DNA from: Periconia sp. R9002
Lineage: Eukaryota > Ascomycota > Dothideomycetes > Pleosporales > Periconiaceae
Assembly: GCA_023627715.1 (NCBI GenBank)
Contig: JAMAHW010000026.1
Span: 186,001 to 250,000, forward strand
Length of the DNA stretch: 64,000 bases
Reading direction: 5' to 3'
Shown piece by piece: positions 36,457 through 47,123 of this stretch. Position numbers and translations under genes: made by a program. The notes under the pieces were generated by a model. The model worked only from the letters and a program-made list of their open reading frames with translations, had not been told where the DNA came from and did not search any database. The first letter of the stretch is position 1. Every line of letters begins with the position of its first letter.

Positions 36457-36918
36457 ACTGAGAACTTGTGAGTAGATGCAATAATATATGTGGGTATCTG
36501 AGCACAAATATTCATTTTTAATCCACAGATGCATTGTTAATAGTCTACGTGGGAGTGGTTCCACTTAGAATCTCCGAATCAAAGATTGTTATCTGGTGCC
36601 ATGGTTCAGCCTCAGTAAAATCCTTTTTTTGCTATCGGAGCAAGGTTGTATGTGAGAGACCTAAGGTGGACGTCATAGAAAATCAAGACTCATGCCAGTC
36701 ATCCCTCGGTATTTTTGCACATAATATCGACGTCTAACACTCCCCCCGAGGCAGTGCCATATGCTGTCAGTTTTGCTAATCGATTATGAATAGAGTATGT
36801 TTGCACGCACAATGCATACTACCCTGAGTGCATCGGTAGTTGATAAGAGGGTCCAGTGATAGGCGTGACGGATTTTGGAGATGTATAATAGCGAGCTCCG
36901 GTGCTTCACAGTTCGATT

Positions 36919-37965
36919 TTACGCACCAGACGGCACTTGCTGCACGAATCGCGGTCGGTGCTGGATAATCTCGCCCTCCCAATCCCACAAGGTACCATAT
37001 TCTGCACCAATTTTGACATAGTCCTGACAGACCTCAGTGTGATCATCATCGAAGAGGAGTGGAATTGTGTATGTCATGATGGTCATTTTTTTCTCCGGGT
37101 CCACGTCGTCCCACCGGTGCCGCCTCATATTTCCATAGCGCACTTGGTGTGCTTCGGTATTAATCAGTAGAACCTTGAGCGGCCGGTCGCAGTGGTGAAA
37201 GTATTCCGTTTTGAAGTTGGATCCGTTACGATCACGTAGGCCGTCGGCGCGGGTGAGAACCAGACACTCCAGATGGGTCATTGCCGCTACGTCTTCCCAG
37301 AAGAGGTGATCGATCATGGGATTGTAGATAGCTAGGCGTTTTAACTTTGGAAAATTGCGCCAGAATGCTCGCTCGAGATTGGTTTGGGCATCAAGGTACA
37401 GTTCGTCCCGTACACTTACGAGTTCTTCCAGGTTCTCCAAGCGCAGGAATCCTTGGCGTAGGATGTCTCGCACGCCCAGATGGTCATCCTCGGGGTACAG
37501 ACTTCGAAGAGGCATGTCGATGACCAAGCGTTTCAGGGTCGTGCAGGTGTAATTGAGCAGCTCGCGGACCCATGTCGCTGTAGGTTGGTCGTCGATTGTA
37601 TCACCGAAAGGAGCCAAGAACAGGGCCAAAATATTGCGCAACTCGGGACGAGCGGGTATCGTGAGTAGGTAAGAACTCAGACGTGGCGCGGACGAGAGAT
37701 GGATGCAATGCTGGCAGAGGTACCGGATAGCGAGTCTCCGCGTCTCATGGCATACGAGGGTAAATGTTAGTAGTAGCTGGGTGATGGGATGGGCTGGGGC
37801 AAGTAGGACATTTGGCTTCGGAAGCGAACAAGTGAGGATGTTGAGGACGATTTCTATAGGCAAATGCATTGGCTTGAGTTGCTCCATGTGGGGTGGTATG
37901 TTGTGGTGTGAGTTGCGAGGTGCAGGAGCTCTCGCGAGTACAGAAAAGCGGGACGTCCGACTCAT
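36919..37965 (-). CDS. Hypothetical F-box-like protein
   Basis: Single-exon ORF of 348 aa. An F-box-like start at about 33-75 (MHLPIEIVLNILTCSLP, then LTFTLVCHETRRLAIRYL) is followed by a Leu-rich body (LRLENLEELVSVRDELY, FPKLKRLAIYNPMID, MTHLECLVLTRADGL) that suggests irregular leucine-rich repeats. Fungal F-box-LRR proteins usually recruit substrates to SCF ubiquitin ligases; that role is inference. The C-terminal 60 residues are Asp/Trp-rich without a known domain. It lies head-to-tail with the 2EXR-like gene and is divergent from the DUF89 gene (581 bp). Confidence 0.72.
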   Translation of the reverse strand: MSRTSRFSVLARAPAPRNSHHNIPPHMEQLKPMHLPIEIVLNILTCSLPKPNVLLAPAHPITQLLLTFTLVCHETRRLAIRYLCQHCIHLSSAPRLSSYLLTIPARPELRNILALFLAPFGDTIDDQPTATWVRELLNYTCTTLKRLVIDMPLRSLYPEDDHLGVRDILRQGFLRLENLEELVSVRDELYLDAQTNLERAFWRNFPKLKRLAIYNPMIDHLFWEDVAAMTHLECLVLTRADGLRDRNGSNFKTEYFHHCDRPLKVLLINTEAHQVRYGNMRRHRWDDVDPEKKMTIMTYTIPLLFDDDHTEVCQDYVKIGAEYGTLWDWEGEIIQHRPRFVQQVPSGA

Positions 37966-38546
37966 TAGTCTACATTGCTAGTCGTAGGGTGATTAAATGC
38001 GCGCTTTCCCTACGTACCTTTAGAACTTTCCCTGTCTGAGAATAATAAACAGTAGCATGCCTAATCTTGAATTCTACAAAAAAAAGTTACTGTGAGATAA
38101 ATTGCGCATTTTCATTTCAAATTCATTATCTTGATGCTCGTCTGGTGCGCAGAAGAGAAGGTCGGAGATAAAGCCAACCGAGTCGATCGTACTCTACGTA
38201 GGGCTGATGTATACAGATTAGCAAAACGCAGACGGATTACATATAACAGTGTACTAAGTACTTAGGTATGTATAGAACGTCTAGAAAGGTAATACAATAC
38301 TTGAAAGACGCATTAGAAATAATTACCTAGGTAATTGCATGGAAAATTGGTCCCGATGGTCGAGAGCGGTTCGGTTTCCTAAAATAGCTAGCACCACCTG
38401 CGATAGACAGCCGCAAGGACCCCTGTCAAAAAGTTCGAAGAGCCCCTCCCCCGCCATATCACCACTAAGTTATATACAGCATCATCCGCCTTGTACACTG
38501 TTTGCCATCTTGGATTATTGGCTTTGGATTCATTGAACGAGTAAAA
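37966..38546. promoter_or_regulatory. Divergent promoter region, F-box-like gene / DUF89 gene
   Basis: 581 bp, AT-rich, with a perfect 16-bp palindrome at 38321-38336. Otherwise nothing specific. Confidence 0.5.
38321..38336. repeat. Perfect 16-bp palindrome AATTACCTAGGTAATT
   Basis: Self-complementary over all 16 bases, 210 bp before the ATG of the DUF89 gene. It is the longest perfect member of the TACCTAGGTA family scattered through the window. Confidence 0.85.
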
Positions 38547-40160
38547 ATGGAATACGATCCCAAAACTCGTAAGCTATTAAATTGCACCTCTGTATGACCA
38601 TTGCTAAACCATCCATAGCGCAATACAACACCAGCGACCCAACATCCTTCGCCTACGTTTCGGCGCGCGAAAGATGGCCCATCATCCTTACCCAGGGTAT
38701 CGATGATGTTCACCGGTCCAACTACACCAAAAATGACGAGGAGGTGCTCAAAGAAGGCAAAGCAATCGTCTCTGACCTAGCTAAATTGAAATACGAACTC
38801 CAACACAATCGCGAACTGACCCCTATCGAGGACGATGGCGAGGGAGATGTGGCCCAGTACAACAAGGAGCTGCAGGCGCTAGGGAATCCACAATGGCACA
38901 ATGTACCGTGGCTCTACTCTGAGTGCTACCTGTACCGGTATGTACTTAGCGCTCCCCTTACAAGAAATGCGCGTAGCATCAAGGGGCACCGCTAAATACC
39001 CCAGGAAGACGTGTATCGAGTATCTTTAAGCGCACAAAGCATTGGAAGTCGTATGACATCTTCGCTCGCCAAAAAATGTCCACATTCATGTCATCCCGAC
39101 CTGCCGTTCTTGAGTTGGCTTCGCGCTACAAGAGCATCGTTACGGATCTCGAATCAAAGCACACCGTCAAGGGCGCAAATACACAAGAGGAGCTTGTGGA
39201 AGCTGAGAAAATCCTCTTCAAGGAGATGTGCGAGATTTGCCTCTGGGGCAATGCTACTGACCTCTCCCTTTTGACCAACCTAACGTACGAAGATATCCAG
39301 AAACTCCAGGGATCCGAGGCACGCAAAGCCTCAGAGAAGAACATCATCGTAAACGATCTGGACAAAGCTTTTAACGTCCTTTCCGAAGCACAAAAACAAG
39401 GCAAAAAAGAGCGAAGAGTCGACATCGTCCTCGACAATGCCGGCTTCGAGCTCTTCGTCGACCTGATCTTGGCCGGGTACTTACTTTCCGCCGGTCTCGC
39501 AACCACCATCGTACTCCATCCCAAATCGATCCCCTGGTTTGTCTCGGACGTGCTGCCGCTCGATTTCGCAGACATCATCCAAGTCCTCGCCGATCCACAA
39601 CCCTTCTACAGCGCGCTCTCGGACGACGAGAAACATGCTGGCAAGTCGGCGGTACCACTTTCCAACTCTGAAGTCGAAGACCTTCAGTTCTTATTCAGTC
39701 ACTGGAGCCGCTTCCACGCCGAGGGCCAACTCGTCCTTCGACCAAACAGGTTCTGGACTGCCGGAGGGAGCTTCTGGCGTTTACCAAAGACTGAACCTAG
39801 TCTATATGAAGATTTGAAGGAGAGCGAACTAGTCATTTTCAAAGGCGACCTGAATTACAGAAAACTGACTGAGGATGTGAGTTTCTATTAATTTACGCAC
39901 AATATGCAATTGCTAATGGAAACAAGGCGGCATGGCCACCGACAACTCCATTCACGGAAGCCATCGGGCCGCTGGGACCTGGTTCAGGCGTACGCGTCCT
40001 TGCTCTCAGGACTTGTAAAGCTGATGTCGTGGTTGGATTACCGGAAGGTGAGGATGAGAGGATCAAGGCGACTGAGGGAGGAGGTGGGGATAGCGGCGCG
40101 CGCAAGTGGGCTTGGAGTGGGAAGTGGGCTGTTGTACAGATGTCGGATGGTAAGGCGTGA
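38547..40160 (+). CDS. DUF89 damage-control phosphatase / ARMT1-like protein (yeast Hrt2 type)
   Basis: 481 aa, four exons: 38547-38568, 38619-38937, 39009-39876, 39924-40160; phases 1, 2 and 0 fit. The family is metal-dependent phosphatases acting on damaged or reactive phosphometabolites such as fructose-1-phosphate; human ARMT1 was also reported as a protein-glutamate methyltransferase, which is disputed. Visible motifs: DNAGFELFVDL at about 256-266 (Asp256/Asn257 expected at the metal site), the downstream WFVSDVLPLDF, and GDLNYRKLTED just before the last intron, the usual conserved Lys/Asn block. The first exon encodes only MEYDPKT, and its splice gives TPQYNTSDP, the family's common opening. 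It converges on his6 across 177 bp. Confidence 0.9.
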
Positions 40161-40337
40161 GGCCGATAAATGGTTCCATTTACGCACGTACTGTTCATTC
40201 GGCTGGTCCAGTACTGCATAGACTGTATAGATGATTGTTATAGAGAATCTTAGATTTTGATGTACAAACTACATGGATTTTCTCATTCATTCCATGAGCC
40301 GCTTGACTAAAACGTCCGTCTGTACTTATGCACTTCC

Positions 40338-41254
40338 TCACTGCTTCCCATTCCACGCAACACAGTCCTCAAACTTCACACCCGACCCTCCAAAAATATC
40401 CAACGCACTTCCAATAGTCAGGTCAACCTTCCCCTGACTTAGCTTCTTCACCAGCTCAAGATCTTCAATCGAGCGGCCCCCGCCAGCGTACGTAACGGGT
40501 ATTCTACACCATTCCGCCAGCTTGCTCACCAATTCATGGTCGATGCCGCGCTGTAAGCCTTCTACATCCGCTGCGTGGATGAGGAACTCGGAGCAGTAGG
40601 GTTCGAGCTGGGATATCGATTCTACAGTCTCCGCATTAGACGGCTATTCCTTCCAAGTAGTTGGGACCTGAACTCACCCTGACTCAATTCGAAATCGGTA
40701 ATCGTCTGCCATTTATTCGTCGCGACGAACCACTTGTCGTCTTTCCTCCGACAGGACAGATCGATGACGAGTTTGTCCTTGTCGTTGTCCAGCGCCGCGA
40801 GGACGGCTTCGAGGCGGTCTTGGGAGAATTGGGAGTCGGGGAAGAGGTAGGATGTTATGATTACCTACTACATTTTTTCCGATCAGTTCTTGTACTTTTT
40901 GGTTCAATGAAGAACAGAGACGATTTTGTGGAGAATAGTAAGAATACTCACCTTCTCAGCACCCCTCTCAATCCACTCGCGCGCATTCTTCTCCGTGATG
41001 CCACCGCCGACCTGCATTCCGCCCTTCCACGCACCCAATGCTTCTTTGGCGGCTTCGTCATTGCCTGGGCCTAGCATTATGACATGCGCGCCGGCCAAAT
41101 CATGTTTTTTGTATAGATCGGCGTAGTATGCGGCGGGGTGCTCGGAGGTGAAGTTTGTCTTGAGCGAGGAGTCGGAGGTGGTGGATAATGTGCCGCCGAC
41201 GATTTGCTTGACGCTTCCGGCGTGGAGATCGATGCAGGGGCGGAACCGTGTCAT
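40338..41254 (-). CDS. his6: ProFAR isomerase, histidine biosynthesis (HisA type)
   Basis: Catalyses the Amadori rearrangement of ProFAR to PRFAR, the fourth step of histidine synthesis, in the cytosol. 257 aa, three exons: 41254-40952, 40864-40678, 40621-40338. A TIM-barrel with Asp9 in [15 protein letters not shown] and Asp182 in [13 protein letters not shown] as the expected catalytic pair. Phosphate-binding loops are [12 protein letters not shown] and [13 protein letters not shown], and the C-terminus has [11 protein letters not shown]. Length agrees with yeast His6 (261). Divergent from faf1, only 195 bp between ATGs; I saw no TGACTC (Gcn4/CpcA) site in that gap. Confidence 0.95.
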
Positions 41255-41449
41255 TCTTGATGTTCGCGGAATTTATTTTCGAGCTCTTCTTTCGGAGATG
41301 GAGATATTCAACTCGAAGCATGGCGGGGGAGGGGTCAATAAATCGACGAATGGAGTATAGTCTTGGCGAAATCTTGGCTGGCGTGAATTTTGTCTTGCGG
41401 CAGAACTCCGACAGAACAGCAGACATTACCACGGAAACTTCAAATAGCA

Positions 41450-42488
41450 ATGGCACCCACACTCGGCAAACGAAAACGCGTAACCCGCGAGGAACTGGAA
41501 CGACCGTCGCGATCGCCGTCGCCTTCATCGGACTCCCAAGAATCGGATGGCGGTGAAGACGTCCAAGCGCTCTTCCGTAAAGCATTCGAAGCCAAGTTCA
41601 AACCTCTTGATATCGAGCCGGTGCATAAGAAAGTCAAAGAAGACGAGAGTGAGGATGAAAATGAAGAGATAGAAGAGGAGGGTTCAGATTGGTCGGGTAT
41701 TAGCTATGGAGAAGACGAGGATGACAATGAAGTCGAAGTCTTCGACTATACGGCCAACAACCGACAACCGCGGGAAGAAATGTCAAAAGCAGAGCTGCGA
41801 GCATTCATGGTACGCTTTACCCCAAGAATTTCAAACTCCAAATATTCAATCTATATTTCTCCATCTGAAAGAAACACAATACTAACCGTCCCAGTCCTCA
41901 AAACCACCTCCACTCTCCTCCGCCTCAACCACCACCAAACCCACCAAAACACCGAAACCCACTCCCGCAGACACCACCGACCCCACCGAAGCCTCACATC
42001 TAAAAAACGACCTCGATCTACAAAACCTCCTCCGCGAATCCCACCTCCTCTCCACCTACAACCCCACCTACTCGACACGAGCCTCGGACCCCTCCGCGCC
42101 CAAGAAACCCAGCTCCATCTCGACGCGCCACAAAATCGCAGACATGCACATGCAATCTCTAGGCGCGAAGGGATCCGCGTTCACGCAAAAAAGCATGCCC
42201 ATGAGCCAGCGCAAAGGCATTGCTGCGAAAGCGAAGCTGAGAGAAGACCTGAGGAGGAAAGAGGCCAAGGAGAACGGGATTATTCTGGAGAGGGAGAAGA
42301 GGAAGGGGGATGCAGGCAAGAAAGCCTCGTCGACGAGGAAGAGAGATGTCGGCGTCGGTGGGCCATCGGTTGGGAAGTTTAAGAATGGCACCCTCACGCT
42401 TAGTCGGAAGGATGTTGCGAGTATTACTAGAGATGGTGGTGGTGGGAGTGGTGGAAGGAAGGGGAAGGGGAAGAAAGGGAGGCGGTAG
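41450..42488 (+). CDS. faf1: rRNA-processing protein Faf1 (SSU processome)
   Basis: Nucleolar protein needed for 40S subunit and 18S rRNA maturation. 317 aa, two exons: 41450-41809 and 41895-42488, with a phase-0 intron. Opens with a basic KRKRVTREELE patch and has an acidic region at about 63-105 (DESEDENEEIEEEGSDWSG). The linker is Pro/Thr-rich. The conserved C-terminal part begins around residue 190 (SISTRHKIADMHMQSLGAKG) and ends Lys/Arg/Gly-rich, as in the yeast Faf1/C1orf131 family. The start has a good purine context (AGCAATGG). It shares a short bidirectional promoter with his6. Confidence 0.85.
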
Positions 42489-44159
42489 ATTAATTCGTGT
42501 TTTAGAGACATTATCCATTTCTCTTCCCTCTTCTACTCGAGTGGAAGACAAACCTTTCATTTCCAAATCCTCAAATCTTGCCGTTTCGACAAACAAACAA
42601 ACCAATAACAACATGCTCCAACTTACCACAGCTTACCCTCACCGCTCAAGAATCCGTGCCTGATTCCCTCTTCTCTTCAAAGTAACGTTACAACAACCTC
42701 AAAATACTAATAATATTTCAAAATCCCTTTAAAACCCCTCTCCCCACTACACACCCAAGACTCAAACCCCAACACCCCTTCCATCCCCCTACCAACTGTT
42801 AAAAATAAGGCCCCCTCCCACCCAACAATCCAGCCCCTCCATCCCCACCAAAAAATGACCCACACCCACGATCGGACACACGATCTACCTACAATTCTCC
42901 ACAAGTTCGGTACCTAAGTACACAACACCCCTTCCAATCCTTCACATAGCATATGTACACCACACCTCTCTAGGTAGGTACACACTGATGTATATATCTA
43001 CATACATACGTCTGTAGGTATGTAGGTTATAACCACGCATCATACAACAGACGCACTGCAACAACATGCTCTTTTCCCGTGAGTTTGAGCAACAAGTGTG
43101 GGAGCGGCTGGGTGGAGGACGCTAACTAAGTACTTAACTATGTACAGTATGTCACGTTGATGGAGCGAGTGCGTATGTAGGTGGGTGGGTGGATACACAG
43201 GTAGGTACATGTAGTTAGACATCACATCACTTCCTCTACTCTACATAGATAACGTTGGCGCTACCACACCGCGCAAGAAAATGCTTCTAGGCGAAATATG
43301 TGGTGGTCACGCTAGATAGCTCGAGAGGGACGCAGTTATAAGGCACACACGTGGTAAATAGCTTTCAGATGTGATGCATGCGGGGTGAATGGGCGGGTGG
43401 AAAGGTGGTGAAGGGGGAAGGTAAGCAACCGACGGAGGAGTAGTCGGTTACATTGTGTGTGTGGAAAGGGGCTGGGGAAGAGGTTGGCGCGTGATGGGTT
43501 AGAGGAAGGTGGGTTGGGTAGATGATGTGTGTTTGTGCGAGGGTGCCGCGGAGGAGGGGGCAGGAACGCTATTCTTGATTATGTACCTTTGGCTTTTCTA
43601 TCCTTTTTTGGGGGGTGGGGAAGTGGATGAATGATATAAAAAAACAGAGCGATTAAGATAATTACAGGGAAGAAAATGCAGAAGGAAGGATAATCACTCA
43701 TTTTGTCCGACGGTCACAGGGAGTGGCCGTCAGCTACATATGTACTGTTGTGGGATGAAGAGGAAGAAACAAAAAGAAGTTTGCCTATGTGGCGGCGCAG
43801 GAAGGGTATTCTACCTAACACAAAATTTGGATGAATCTTGGTTTTTCGTCATATCTGTTTCGTGTCCGTGTTCCATTTCGTGTCGTTTGGTCGTATGCAC
43901 TTCCCACCGAGAAACACCTTGCGCCATAGAAGCAGGTAAGAAGGAAATAAGAGAGCAACGAAGTCGAAAACCAAACTCCGAGATGGTAAAACACCAACGC
44001 TAGCCATGCCGTTGTTTGAACACGAAACCATCCCTATCATGTATGTGTGTACAGTGTCCCCGTTGTGATGCGTGTATATATGCTTCAAGGGTTCGTTTTG
44101 CGGTATTGTGCGCACTGGTAAGATCATGGCCTTAATCTCGCCAAAGGAAACGGGTCTTG
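42489..44159. other. Convergent intergenic region, faf1 / sugar transporter
   Basis: 1.7 kb between two stop codons. AC-rich at 42680-42860, then TAGGTA/GTACATAC words at 42905-43030 and 43130-43220, then a G-rich stretch at 43380-43570. No convincing gene. Confidence 0.6.
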
Positions 44160-46187
44160 CTAATCCTCCCTGTCGTCTTCCTTTTCTTCCTTGACTCTCA
44201 GGGTGAGATATGCAGCAACAACCGCACAGCAACCTCCGAATCGAAGCACCCACGCGACACTGTTGTCCCCAGGATGCCCTCTAGGCTTCTGAAGAATCTT
44301 AAAAATGATGGCGCTGATAAAAGTGGCAATGACCTGAGGTGCTGCAATAGCAACGTTGTGAATGCCGAGAACAACACCAGCTTGATCCGCGCCTGATTCT
44401 TGCGCATCATCCTCTCCTGCTGCTACCATCTGTGCGTCAAGGTCGCGAGGGTTAGGCCGAATTATACCTCTGCGAATCGCGTCTCGCTTGGATATCTCGG
44501 AAGAGATGAGTGCAAACGGCGCCCAGTTGGTAAGAGACCAGGGAATTCCGATCAAAGCCACCAAGATTGTTGCTGTGAGAACCGAGCGCACAAGGAAAGT
44601 GGAGGCCATAATCAGGGCGAACATGATGTGTGAAAGGAGCCATGCACGCCGAAGGGTGAGACTCTTAACCTGCAAAGCATCCACATAGGAGGAGAATCGA
44701 CCCGACCAAGTCTTATGTGGCCGTTTTCCAGGGGCATTCAAAGCGAAATATCCAGAGCCTGTCATTGAACGTGGAGTGGTTGGCGTCATGGGCGTCGCGG
44801 GGCGCCCAGGGGCCTCCGGGGCCTCAAAGCTGGGAGGGATAATAAAAGGCAGGATAATCGAGGCCACAAAGGTAGTAAATGAGAATATAAGCAATGCCCT
44901 GGCGCCTAGCCGTGTGCCTTCCTCAGTGATCCTGTTGATCTCTTCATCACTCCGGTTTGGATTCTCTTCAAATAAGGGCTCCGAGTAAATCTCGCCAATG
45001 TAGGTGGTTATGTAAAAGAGAAAAGGAAACCAACCGATCCAGGCCGCAAATTGAACTTCGCAAACCCGTTTGATTTGCGTTGGTAAGCTCTTCACGGAGC
45101 GCGCGAGACTTCGGAAGAAAGCCACTACGCCTCCCTCCATTTCTTCGACCGGCGGATCGAAGTTGGGATCGCGCTCGGGTACAGTGATGCAGCTGATGCC
45201 AACGGTAAGTGCCATGATGAAGGAAGCAATAGCGCAGAGAACCTTGAATTGGTTGTCGCCTAGAAAGGGAAACAGCTTGGGCAGATCGGCATTTCCAGCA
45301 AAGTATCCGAGAATATTTCCAATCCCAGAGGTTCTGATCATCCAGGCGTTAGCGGCTTCTTGTTGGTGCGTGGGTGCGACGTCGACAATGTAGGCGCGGA
45401 TGCCGGCTTGAACTAAACTTTACATCAATATACCATTCATGAATGCCATAGTGTTGATCTGTGATGTACTTACTGACGTTAATGGCGAAGTCCAGCACGT
45501 AGACGAACAGCACGGCGAAGAAAATGACGGCATTCTGCACAAAATTGGACTGCTTATCGACACCAAAGAGGCCGAAGAAGCCACCGACGATTTCCCTAGC
45601 CCAAGCGAGTACCATGAGAGAAAAGATGGTGGCCGCTGCGCCTCCGATGATGAACGGTCGTCGCCTACCCCATCGAATCCGGCAGTTGTCACTTTTCATT
45701 CCCACGTATGGCTGGACGAGAGTCCCGGATAAAGGACCGGCAATCCACACGAGCGCGAGGAGAGACTTGCTCAGGCCGAGAGATAGTAGATAGGGCTTAC
45801 AGGTCAGTTTAAGAAACTGGCTGCAAGTGCGGGTATACTCACTGAGCCGTTGGATGTCTCGACCGACCAGCCAATCTGCAGACCAAGTCCACCGAGAGCC
45901 AACAGGAACAAGAAGAATGTGCTCTTGGTCTCTTCTTCGCCGACGTCGGGGCCTTCCCAATCGGACAGAGGCGAAATCATTTTGACCAGTTCACCGCCAT
46001 CCTCGGAAGTCCTGGGCCGCATCAGAGGCGAACGCTCATTGATTGTGTTATCGTCGCCGCCAAAGGTTACGGCTTTTGAAGTCGTGGCATTTCCGCGGGA
46101 GGTCTGGTAGGAAGGTTGGCGCAGAGAACTATGCAAGGCGTCTGAAGAGCGGAAGGCGGTAGCAATAGAGGGTCGTTTAGGCCCCAT
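44160..46187 (-). CDS. GPH/SUT-type sugar:H+ symporter (fungal Sut1-like MFS)
   Basis: 639 aa, three exons: 46187-45843, 45795-45474, 45412-44160, with introns of 47 and 61 nt. About twelve membrane spans starting near residue 93, after a Ser/Thr/Arg-rich cytoplasmic N-terminus. The diagnostic loop [19 protein letters not shown], then [12 protein letters not shown] (about 135-167), is the sucrose-transporter version of the MFS motif. A long central loop holds a [15 protein letters not shown] linker. Relatives include plant sucrose carriers and S. pombe Sut1, a maltose/sucrose symporter; the exact sugar here is inference. The C-terminus is acidic/basic ([10 protein letters not shown]). Divergent from nhx1 across 936 bp. 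Confidence 0.88.
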
Positions 46188-47123
46188 AGTAGCTACAGAG
46201 ATGGAGTTGGAGGAGACAGAGGAGGAAGGGAGCGAGGACGAGGTGAAAGGTGGTGACGAGGGAACTAGAGGGGGTTATGGAAGGAGAAGGGTAAGTAAAT
46301 AGGTAGTTAGTTGTTAGTCGAGGAAACGGTGGCGGGGCCGGAGCGCTATCCAAGTGTGTTCGTCGCAATGGGACAAGCCCTTGGGCGATGAAAAGAAACT
46401 TCAATTGTTTACAAGTTTGGCGTTTCGCGGGTGGCGTAAGTGCTGGTCTAGACAAGAGGTGTGTGGGCCCTGACTGCGGCGAGAAGGAGAAAGAGGGGAT
46501 GGGAGAGGAGCGTGAATGTGGAGTATGCAAATGCGAGTCTATGCTTGCTTGACTATTATGAGAGGGAGGGAAAAAGACCCTAGTGAATTGGTCAGGTGTC
46601 CAACGTTGGAGAATGATTTTTCACATCAAGCCCGAGCTGACAGCCTCTGGCGCACTGCTACGGTATGGTGGTACAGAGGAACTCGATGTTGCGTTGGCGA
46701 ATTAACTGAATTACTGAGGTGTGACGTATCGTTTGTGGATATGCACATGCGCTTTTGGAACCCCTGCTTGCAATTAAGCGCTAGCCGCACTGGGACTAGG
46801 TCCTGGTCCCTCTGACACCTCCGGCGAAGGCCTCTATTGAGACGGGATGCCATCTCTGGAGTCTGGAGAGCTTCAACACCTAAGCCGCACTCGCTCTTTT
46901 TGTCCCGACTGCCTTCGAAACGCTCGAATCGTTTGCGCGCGGAGCCTAGCACCGTATCCTGCCCCGCAATCGCCCTCTCCAGCGACGCGACACCCTGAGC
47001 TCCTCGTGATACGTTGCTCTAGGCCCGCCCAGGCTTCAACACTACCACCAGACCTGTTATCCCTCCACGCGCCCAACTGGCCACCTCGCACTTCCCATGA
47101 TCGCTCGGCCTTGAACGCCCACC
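46188..47123. promoter_or_regulatory. Divergent promoter region, sugar transporter / nhx1
   Basis: 936 bp. The transporter side is GA-rich on plus (a CT-rich leader on its own strand, about 46190-46320). The nhx1 side is CT/CA-rich at 46860-47120. No named motif is supported. Confidence 0.5.
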
